Below are positions 58,025 through 64,000 of a stretch of 64,000 nt of DNA, one piece after another (the first letter of the stretch is position 1; each line of letters opens with the position of its first letter). Position numbers and translations under genes: made by a program. The notes beneath the pieces were generated by a model. It did no database searches. It saw only the letters and a program-made list of their open reading frames with translations, and was not told the DNA's origin. Source of the DNA: CADEEN01 sp031379365 (lineage in GTDB: Bacteria > Pseudomonadota > Gammaproteobacteria > Burkholderiales > Burkholderiaceae_C); NCBI GenBank assembly GCA_031379365.1, contig JANNFB010000026.1, forward strand, positions 1 to 64,000, written 5' to 3'.

Positions 58025-58719
58025 CGCTTCCTGGCCGCGGGCTTCGCAGCAGACTTTGCAGCCGGCGCCACGGGCGCACTGGGCTGCAAAGCCGCCAGCA
58101 TGCCAACCAACACGCCGCTGGCCATCGCCGCGTAGCCCTCCGCCAGCGCCTGGGCCGCGCGCATGCCGGCGGTACGGCTGCCACGCAAGCCTGCCTGCAT
58201 CTGGCTCGCGAACTGCTCGACCGTGGTCGCCGCCGACGTGCCAGACAAGGTGCCACCGGCTTGCATTTTCTCGAGCATCTGCTGCCACGGTTGCATCAGC
58301 GGGCCCGCCTGGGCCGCGGCCTTTTTCACCGTACCGAGCAAGGTGGCCTCGAATTGGTCCAAGTCGTCGAGGGCCTTCTTCAGGTGCTTCTCGCGCAGAT
58401 CGGCGCCGCGATCGACGAACTGCTGCAATGCCGCCCGGTTGGCCTGCACCGCCTTGAGCAGCGCATCGTCCATGCCCTGCACCGCCTTGTCGAGCAAGTT
58501 GCTCGCGTCGACGCCGGCCACGTTCAGCTGCGCGCCCTGGCTCACTGCCGCTGTCACCGTCTCGAGGGCATTGCGGATGTTCTTCAGGGTCAACTTGCGC
58601 CCCTGCAGCCCGGCCAGCGTGGCCTGTTCGACAGCCTCCCGGAGCTTGGCACCGCCACGCCCGCTGGCGCTCTCGAACATCGATATCAGCGCATCGGCAT
58701 CGAAGGCGGGCTGGACCAT
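58021..58719 (-). CDS. DUF6781-like / phasin-like helical protein
   Basis: 232 residues from ATG 58719. All alpha-helical, with FESASGRGGAKLREAVEQATLAGLQGRKLTLKNIRNALETV at the start, repeated KAVQANRAALQQFVDRG and a basic Ala/Lys tail (AKSAAKPAARKR). I recall the family from Burkholderiales as DUF6781, without certainty. The tail recalls PhaM-type proteins that bind both polyhydroxyalkanoate granules and DNA. No pha gene is nearby. The tRNA lies 33 bases upstream on the same strand. Confidence 0.55.
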   Translation of the reverse strand: MVQPAFDADALISMFESASGRGGAKLREAVEQATLAGLQGRKLTLKNIRNALETVTAAVSQGAQLNVAGVDASNLLDKAVQGMDDALLKAVQANRAALQQFVDRGADLREKHLKKALDDLDQFEATLLGTVKKAAAQAGPLMQPWQQMLEKMQAGGTLSGTSAATTVEQFASQMQAGLRGSRTAGMRAAQALAEGYAAMASGVLVGMLAALQPSAPVAPAAKSAAKPAARKR

Positions 58720-58751
58720 GGCGTCGCTCCCAGAAAAAAGACGATCGGGTT

Positions 58752-58828
58752 TGGTAGGCCGTGTTGGACTTGAACCAACGACCAAAGGATTATGAGTCCT
58801 CTGCTCTAACCAACTGAGCTAACGGCCC
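58752..58828 (-). tRNA. tRNA with CAT anticodon, probably tRNA-Ile2 (lysidine type)
   Basis: 77-base cloverleaf with encoded CCA. The acceptor GGGCCGT pairs with ACGGCCT (first pair G-U). The anticodon loop CTCATAA gives CAT. C4-G69 and C5-G68 are present, the pairs used by TilS to recognise tRNA-Ile2, whereas elongator tRNA-Met differs there. Simple scanners will call it tRNA-Met. Confidence 0.85.
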
Positions 58829-58900
58829 CTTCGGTCGATTCTAGAGACCCATCGCGCTGCGCCCGCTGATCACGCCGAGGGCTGCCCTTGAAGGGCCAGA

Positions 58901-59896
58901 TCACGGCGAGGTGCGACGCACTCTGCGCGCCGGCTCGCTGGCTTTCTGGCGCACCGATGGGCGCACCGACGGGCGCAAGGGCAAGGGTGCGATTTCGCCG
59001 ACCAATCGCTCGCCCTCTGCCAGCAAAAACTGCTTGAAGGCCTGGGCGACGGGCGGCAGGCGCTTGTGCCGGCGCTGCACGACGTACCAGTTCAGCATCA
59101 AGGGGAAGCCCTGGACCTCCAGCACCGCCAGGCTGCCGGCGCTCAACTCGCGGCTGACCGTGTGCGCCGACAGGAAACTCACGCCCATGCCGGCCATCAC
59201 CGCCTGCTTGATGGTCTCGGTGCTCTTGATCTGCATCGCGATCTTCAGGCGCGCCATGTGGCGACCGAAGCCGTCGACCATGGACTGCCAGGTGTCGGAC
59301 CCTTGTTCGCGCACGATGAAGGGCTCACGCAGCAGTCGCGCCATGGGGATCGCTGCCTCGGCGGCCAAAGGGTGGCTGGCCGCGGCGACGATGACATAGG
59401 GATGGGGCGCAAACGCCTGTTGTTCGGTGTCGGCGTCCAGCGGCGGGCGCACCATCACCGCCAGGTCGGTGAGGTTGTCGTCCAGGTGAGTGAGCAGGTC
59501 CGCGCGGTTGTGCACCGACAGGTTCAGGGTGACGCCAGGATGGCGGCCGGCAAAGTCGACCAGCAGTCGCGGGAAGAAATAGTCGCCCGCGCTGATCACC
59601 GCCACGTTGAGCTTGCCGCCCGCCACCCCTTTGAACTGCGTCATGGCCGCCTCGGCCTCGGCGAACTGGCCGATGATCAAGCGGCTGTGGTGCAGCAACT
59701 CGGTACCGGCGGGCGTGAGAAAGATCTTCTTGCCCAATTGCTCGAACAAGGGCAGGCCGGCATGGCTTTCGAGCTTGCGGATCTGCGTCGACACCCCGGG
59801 CTGCGTCAGGTGCAACTCCTCGGCAGCGCGCGAGTAGCTCAGCAACCGGGCCACGGCCTCGAACACGTTGAGCTGGCGCAATGTGGCGTGCTTCAT
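58901..59896 (-). CDS. LysR-family regulator, CbbR-like
   Basis: 331 residues from ATG 59896. The winged HTH MKHATLRQLNVFEAVARLLSYSRAAEELHLTQPGVSTQIRKLE (in part) is close to CbbR, the activator of CO2-fixation genes. A LysR substrate-binding domain follows, with two halves joined by hinge strands. The C-terminus has a 12-bp tandem repeat giving RPSVRPSVR. No Rubisco or cbb gene is in the window, so the target is open. It is divergent from the small ORF at 60033. Confidence 0.85.
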   Translation of the reverse strand: MKHATLRQLNVFEAVARLLSYSRAAEELHLTQPGVSTQIRKLESHAGLPLFEQLGKKIFLTPAGTELLHHSRLIIGQFAEAEAAMTQFKGVAGGKLNVAVISAGDYFFPRLLVDFAGRHPGVTLNLSVHNRADLLTHLDDNLTDLAVMVRPPLDADTEQQAFAPHPYVIVAAASHPLAAEAAIPMARLLREPFIVREQGSDTWQSMVDGFGRHMARLKIAMQIKSTETIKQAVMAGMGVSFLSAHTVSRELSAGSLAVLEVQGFPLMLNWYVVQRRHKRLPPVAQAFKQFLLAEGERLVGEIAPLPLRPSVRPSVRQKASEPARRVRRTSP

Positions 59897-59917
59897 CGAC
59901 GGACAGCCCCTCCATAC

Positions 59918-59933
59918 ATTACCAATGAGTAAT
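59918..59933. promoter_or_regulatory. LysR-type box in the divergent intergenic region
   Basis: ATTAC-N6-GTAAT fits the T-N11-A LysR motif and lies 22-37 bases upstream of the LysR start, in an AT-rich 136-base divergent promoter region. It is a likely autoregulation site and could also control the gene at 60033. Confidence 0.5.
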
Positions 59934-60032
59934 AGAAACAATCACTTCATTTAATTATCGCTTATTGATGGGTCCCCCTACCATTCGCTTCGAACTTGAT
60001 TCAACCGCCACCCAATGCCCAGGAGTCCTGTG

Positions 60033-60356
60033 ATGGCAAACCACCACCCCGCCGAGCACCGCGAAACCGAGCGCAGCACGTTCAACGCCGCCTTCCACGA
60101 CCTCGGCCTGCGCTGGCAGTGGTGCAGCGACACCTATGCCAGCCTGGCAACGCAAGCCTGTGAGCGCGAGCGTGTGCTGGGCTACCTGCAAGCCGAACAA
60201 GCCCACCTGCTGCGCGCCTACGATGCCGGCTTCCTGACCGACGCCATCCTGGCCGCCAAGCAGCGCCGTGGCAGCGTGCAAGGTGCCGACCCGGTGGCCG
60301 CGGCAGACTCCCGCTTCGAGTGGCCCGAGACCTGCGCGGGCCAGGTCGGCTTCTAA
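60033..60356 (+). CDS. Small conserved-looking hypothetical protein, divergent from LysR
   Basis: 107 residues from ATG 60033, with AGGAG 7 bases upstream (the ATG at 60015 lacks a site). Mostly helical, charged, with two cysteines and many aromatic residues (LGLRWQWCSDTYASL). I do not recognise a family. There is no signal or membrane segment. Its place opposite a CbbR-like regulator, sharing the LysR box, suggests it is that regulator's target. Confidence 0.6.
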   Translation: MANHHPAEHRETERSTFNAAFHDLGLRWQWCSDTYASLATQACERERVLGYLQAEQAHLLRAYDAGFLTDAILAAKQRRGSVQGADPVAAADSRFEWPETCAGQVGF

Positions 60357-60481
60357 GCGCCCAAGTGCGCGCCGGTGGGCGCGGCGAGACAACCTGGGTG
60401 CGATGGGCACAATGCCCACCGCACCGACCGGGCCACGCTACACCGCGGGCCCTCCCCAACCCCTGACTGCGAGTAGCAAGC

Positions 60482-61501
60482 ATGAAGATTGCCATCATCG
60501 GCGCCGGTGCGATCGGCGGCATGGTCGGCGCCAAACTGGCGCTGGCCGGCGAAGACGTGACTTTCCTGGTCCGCGGCGCCAATCTGCAGGCGATCCGCAA
60601 CCAGGGCATGACCCTGGTGATGCACGACGGCGAGCGGCACGTGGCGCGCAACGTCAAGGCCACCAACGACTACGCCGAAGCTGGCGTGCAAGACATGGTG
60701 GTGTTGGCCATGAAGGCGCACCAGGTGGAAGCGGTGGCGGGCGAGCTGCCGAAGTTGCTCGGCCCCGAGACAGTCATCGTGACGATGCAGAACGGGATCC
60801 CTTTCTGGTACTTCCACGGCCATGGCGGTGCCCTGGCCGGCTCGGTGGTGACCAGCGTCGATCCGAGCGGCCTGCTCGCCCGCACCATCCCGGCAGAGCG
60901 CATCATCGGCTGTGTGGTCTACCCGGCGTCGGAGCTCACCGCACCGGGCGTCGTCAGGCACATCGAAGGCGACCGCTTCCCGGTCGGAGAACTCGACGGC
61001 AGCAGTTCGGAGCGGGTCAATCGCGTCTCACAGTGCTTCACGAACGCCGGCTTCAAGGCGCCTGTGCTCGACAACATCCGCTCCGAGATCTGGCTCAAGC
61101 TGTGGGGCAACCTCACCTTCAACCCGATCAGCAGCCTGACACACGCCACGTTGGTCGACATCTGCCAGTTCCCGCTGAGCCGCGAGCTGGCCGCCAACAT
61201 GATGCGCGAGGCGCAGGCCGTCGCGCACAAACTGGGCATCGAGTTCCGCGTCTCGCTGGAGAAGCGCATCGCCGGCGCCGAAAAGGTCGGCAAGCACAAG
61301 ACCTCGATGTTGCAGGACGTCGAGGCGGGACGCGATCCGGAGATCGACGCCCTGGTCGGCTCCGTCGTCGAACTCGGACGCCTGACGGACACGCCGACGC
61401 CGCACATCGACACCGCCTACGCGCTCGTCAAGTTGTTGGCCAAGAACATGAGTGAGCAGCGTGGCCAGGTGCGCCTGCAAGCCATCGCCCAGGCGGCCTG
61501 A
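60482..61501 (+). CDS. Ketopantoate reductase family protein (ApbA/PanE-like)
   Basis: 339 residues. NADPH Rossmann motif GAGAIGGMVGAKLALAG (starts at residue 7) and the C-terminal helical ApbA_C domain with KLWGNLTFNPISSLTHATLVDI, carrying the catalytic Lys region. PanE reduces 2-dehydropantoate in pantothenate synthesis. Here the gene is followed 39 bases on by a CoA-transferase gene, and paralogues of this family act on other 2-ketoacids, so panE itself is not certain. Confidence 0.8.
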   Translation: MKIAIIGAGAIGGMVGAKLALAGEDVTFLVRGANLQAIRNQGMTLVMHDGERHVARNVKATNDYAEAGVQDMVVLAMKAHQVEAVAGELPKLLGPETVIVTMQNGIPFWYFHGHGGALAGSVVTSVDPSGLLARTIPAERIIGCVVYPASELTAPGVVRHIEGDRFPVGELDGSSSERVNRVSQCFTNAGFKAPVLDNIRSEIWLKLWGNLTFNPISSLTHATLVDICQFPLSRELAANMMREAQAVAHKLGIEFRVSLEKRIAGAEKVGKHKTSMLQDVEAGRDPEIDALVGSVVELGRLTDTPTPHIDTAYALVKLLAKNMSEQRGQVRLQAIAQAA

Positions 61502-61540
61502 GCGGGCTTAACCCTACAGAGAAGCGGAAACCGACACATC

Positions 61541-62788
61541 ATGAGCAAAGCCCTCGAAGGTTATCGAATCCTCGACTTCACGCACGTGCAGTCGGGCCCC
61601 ACCTGCACCCAGCTGTTGGCCTGGTTCGGCGCCGACGTGATCAAGGTCGAACGTGCCGGGGAAGGCGATGCCACGCGCGGCCAGCTGCGTGACATCCCCG
61701 ATGCCGACAGCCTGTACTTCACGATGCTCAACCACAACAAGCGCTCGATCACCATCGACACCAAGAAGCCGCAGGGCAAGCAGGTGCTGGAGACGCTGAT
61801 CAAGCAGTGCGACGTGCTGGTCGAGAACTTCGCGCCCGGCGCGCTCGAGCGCATGGGTTTCGGCTGGGAGCGCATCCACGCGCTGAACCCGCGCATGGTG
61901 CTGGCCTCCGTCAAGGGTTTTGGCCCGGGCCAGTACGAGGACTGCAAGGTCTACGAGAACGTGGCCCAGTGCGCGGGCGGTTCGGCCTCGACGACGGGCT
62001 TCGACGACGGCCCGCCGATGGTCACGGGCGCGCAGATCGGCGACAGCGGCACCGGCTTGCATCTGGCACTCGGCATCCTCGCGGCGCTGCTCCAGCGCGA
62101 GCACAGCGGGCGCGGCCAGAAAGTGCTGGCGCCCATGCAGGACGCCGTGCTCAACCTGTGCCGCGTCAAGCTGCGCGACCAGCAACGCCTGGAGCGCACG
62201 CACACCCTGCACGAGTACCCCCAGTACCCCGACGGCAAGTTCGGCGACGCCGTGCCCCGCGCCGGCAATGCCTCCGGCGGCGGCCAGCCCGGCTCGATCC
62301 TGAAGTGCAAAGGCTGGGAAACGGACCCGAACGCGTATATCTACTTCATCACCCAGTCGGGCGTCTGGCCCGCAGTTTGCGAAGTGATTGGCGAGCCCGA
62401 TTGGGTTCACGACGAGGCCTACGCCACGCCGCAGGCGCGCTTGCTGCACCTGAAGCCCATCTTTGCGCGCATCGAGCAGTGGACGATGACCAAGACCAAG
62501 TTCGAGGCCATGGAGATCCTCAACAAGTTCGACATCCCCTGTGGGCCGATCCTGTCGATGAAGGAGATCGCCGAGGACCCCTCGCTGCGCGCCAGTGGCT
62601 CGATCGTCGAGGTCGATCACCCGGTCCGCGGCAAGTACCTGACCGTGGGCAACCCCATCAAGATGTCGGACAGCCCGACAGAGGTGACGCGTTCGCCGCT
62701 GCTGGGCGAGCACACCGAAGAGGTTCTCGCGGAACTCGGCTACACGCCCCTGCAGATATCGACCCTGCGCGAAGAGCGCGTGATCTGA
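61541..62788 (+). CDS. frc: Class III CoA-transferase, formyl-CoA:oxalate transferase-like
   Basis: 415 residues. Family III CoA-transferase with N-terminal GYRILDFTHVQSGPTCTQLLAWFGADVIKVER, catalytic Asp in GAQIGDSGTGLHLALG (near 170), and a glycine loop NASGGGQPG that covers the active site in Frc. The length equals Frc. Frc makes oxalyl-CoA from oxalate and formyl-CoA; the partner decarboxylase Oxc is absent from this window. The formate dehydrogenase gene 800 bases on supports a C1/C2 role. Other CoA acceptors are possible. Confidence 0.8.
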   Translation: MSKALEGYRILDFTHVQSGPTCTQLLAWFGADVIKVERAGEGDATRGQLRDIPDADSLYFTMLNHNKRSITIDTKKPQGKQVLETLIKQCDVLVENFAPGALERMGFGWERIHALNPRMVLASVKGFGPGQYEDCKVYENVAQCAGGSASTTGFDDGPPMVTGAQIGDSGTGLHLALGILAALLQREHSGRGQKVLAPMQDAVLNLCRVKLRDQQRLERTHTLHEYPQYPDGKFGDAVPRAGNASGGGQPGSILKCKGWETDPNAYIYFITQSGVWPAVCEVIGEPDWVHDEAYATPQARLLHLKPIFARIEQWTMTKTKFEAMEILNKFDIPCGPILSMKEIAEDPSLRASGSIVEVDHPVRGKYLTVGNPIKMSDSPTEVTRSPLLGEHTEEVLAELGYTPLQISTLREERVI

Positions 62789-62803
62789 TCGCCGGGCTCC
62801 TCA

Positions 62804-63586
62804 ATGACCAACACATCGAGCCACTGGGCCCGCTTCGAAGCCGCCGGCCAGGTTGGCTTCGGCAAACTCGACGGCGAGCAGATCACCGAGTACCGCGGTG
62901 ACATGTTCGGCACGCCCGAGGCGACCGGTCGCGTGCTGGCGCTGAGCAGCGTGCGGCTGCTGCACCCGACGCAACCGACCAAGGTCCTTGCGCTGTGGAA
63001 CAACTTTGCGGCCCTGGGTGCGAAGCTCGGCCTTGCCGTGCCCCCGGAGCCGCTCTACTTCCTGAAGGCACCGAACGCCTATGCCCACCCCGGGGACGTG
63101 ATCCACGCGCCGCGCAGCCTGGGCAAAGTGGTCTTCGAGGGCGAACTCGGGATCGTGATCGGCAAGGCGGCCACAGCCGTGAGCGAAGCCGAGGCGCTGG
63201 ACCACGTCTTCGGCTACACCTGCGCCAACGACTTGACCGAGGTCGACATCATGAACCGCGACCCTTCGTTCACGCAGTGGACGCGGGCCAAAGGCATGGA
63301 CCAGTTCTGTCCGATGGGGCCGGTGATCGCGACGGGGCTGGACCCTGGCACGCTGGTCGTCAAGACCTGGCTCAACGGCGAGCTGCGCCAGAACTACCCG
63401 GTCAGCGACATGCGCTTCTCAGTGCCACGCCTGGTCAGCCTGATCTCACACGACATGACGCTCTATCCCGGCGACGTGATCCTGTGCGGCACCTCGGTCG
63501 GCGTCGGATCGATCAAGCCTGGCAGCGAGGTGTCGGTCGAGATCGAGGGCATCGGCAAGCTCACCAACCGCTACCAGACGCGCTGA
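62804..63586 (+). CDS. FAH family hydrolase
   Basis: 260 residues, the short FAH type (HpaG/YcgM-like, often acylpyruvate hydrolase or 2-keto acid isomerase). Metal ligands: VFEGELGIVIG (Glu-x-Glu near 103) and CANDLTEVDIM (Asp). The loop GTSVGVGSIKPG near the end is typical. It follows frc by 15 bases and is probably co-transcribed. Only distantly like the FAH at 57041. Confidence 0.85.
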   Translation: MTNTSSHWARFEAAGQVGFGKLDGEQITEYRGDMFGTPEATGRVLALSSVRLLHPTQPTKVLALWNNFAALGAKLGLAVPPEPLYFLKAPNAYAHPGDVIHAPRSLGKVVFEGELGIVIGKAATAVSEAEALDHVFGYTCANDLTEVDIMNRDPSFTQWTRAKGMDQFCPMGPVIATGLDPGTLVVKTWLNGELRQNYPVSDMRFSVPRLVSLISHDMTLYPGDVILCGTSVGVGSIKPGSEVSVEIEGIGKLTNRYQTR

Positions 63587-63603
63587 GTGCCGCCCGAGGC
63601 CCT

Positions 63604-64000
63604 TCAGCGAACGGCAGTCGCCGCCGCCCCGAGCGCCTGCCCGCCGCCGTAGCTGCCTTGCTGCGGCGCTTGGCCGCCCTTGTGCACGCGGATGGCGCAG
63701 TACTTGAACTCGGGGATCTTGGCGAACGGATCGAGCGCGGCGTTGGTCAGCTTGTTGATCGCCGCTTCGTAGTAGCAGAACGGGACGAAAACGGCGCCGC
63801 GCGGCGTGCCGTCGTCGGCACGGGCATACAGCGACACGGTGCCCCGGCGCGACGCGATCGTCACCACGTCGCCCGGCTTGGCGCCCATCGCCGACAGATC
63901 GAGCGGATGGATCAGTGCCGTCGGGTCGGGCTCGAGCGCGTCGAGCACCGTCGCGCGACGCGTCATGCTGCCGGTGTGCCAATGCTCTAGCTGGCGCCCG
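63604..64000 (-). CDS. Formate dehydrogenase alpha subunit, C-terminal part (cut by window)
   Basis: At least 131 residues of a molybdopterin oxidoreductase. The motif QLEHWHTGSMTRR before residue-level ALEPD and the dinucleotide-binding beta barrel (MGAKPGDVVTIASRRGTVSLYARADDGTPRG) mark the C-terminal domain of FdsA/FdhF-type formate dehydrogenases. The 5' end lies past 64000. It would oxidise formate to CO2 and is convergent with the frc-FAH operon. Confidence 0.9.
   Translation of the reverse strand, partial: GRQLEHWHTGSMTRRATVLDALEPDPTALIHPLDLSAMGAKPGDVVTIASRRGTVSLYARADDGTPRGAVFVPFCYYEAAINKLTNAALDPFAKIPEFKYCAIRVHKGGQAPQQGSYGGGQALGAAATAVR

Overview
The window comes from a high-GC betaproteobacterium of the order Burkholderiales. 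The gene set looks like the Rubrivivax/Leptothrix/Ideonella/Methylibium group. The evidence is the conserved secA - M23 peptidase - DciA-like block next to argJ, the sspB-sspA-petC-petB-petA block, DUF3567/DUF971/DUF1631/DUF3108 genes typical of this order, and an EpsDEFG/exosortase-B polysaccharide locus. No species can be named from the sequence alone.

Layout. 1-1035 is a scar of mobile DNA: five 23-bp tandem repeats abut a truncated, mutated IS3-type element. 1099-11186 is an exopolysaccharide locus. It holds a Wzy/ligase-like membrane protein (+), then on the minus strand a GT2 glycosyltransferase, a Wzt-type ATPase with C-terminal domain, a Wzm-type permease, exosortase B, and EpsG, EpsF, EpsE, EpsD. 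The part nearest the IS scar is AT-richer and looks imported. The partner gene epsI lies apart at 14861-15547, behind ubiE, a DUF971 gene and a membrane GGDEF-EAL protein.

15675-26440 carries a large flavin/Fe-S 2-hydroxyacid-type dehydrogenase, a complete glycerol-3-phosphate uptake set (ugpB-A-E-C-Q) with palindromic repeats in three of its junctions, and an MFS exporter. The exporter is preceded by a 25-codon leader ORF and a strong intrinsic terminator, which looks like a transcription attenuator. 26526-43664 is mostly housekeeping: argJ, an SGNH-like protein, secA, M23 peptidase, dciA-like, tRNA-Thr, sspB, sspA, cytochrome bc1, mscL, DUF1631, pdxA, a Nif3-like gene and a DegQ/DegS-like protease.

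43863-49442 is the most unusual stretch. A secreted VIT-vWA protein ends in a PEP-CTERM-type tail and is followed directly by a second, divergent exosortase, a small protein sharing the EpsI motif spacing, a GT51 peptidoglycan glycosyltransferase with an unusual N-terminal extension, and an OmpA-like lipoprotein. I read this as a dedicated one-substrate exosortase system linked to the cell wall. It is separate from the exosortase-B EPS system 30 kb away.

49459-64000 holds a stand-alone MetH N-terminal domain, a rhodanese, a second GGDEF-EAL protein, a tandem AAA ATPase, DUF3567, DUF3108, two FAH-family hydrolases, a DUF6781-like protein, a CAU-anticodon tRNA, a CbbR-like LysR regulator, a ketopantoate-reductase-like gene, a formyl-CoA-transferase-like gene and the 3' end of a formate dehydrogenase alpha subunit. 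No intergenic gap exceeds 300 bases.
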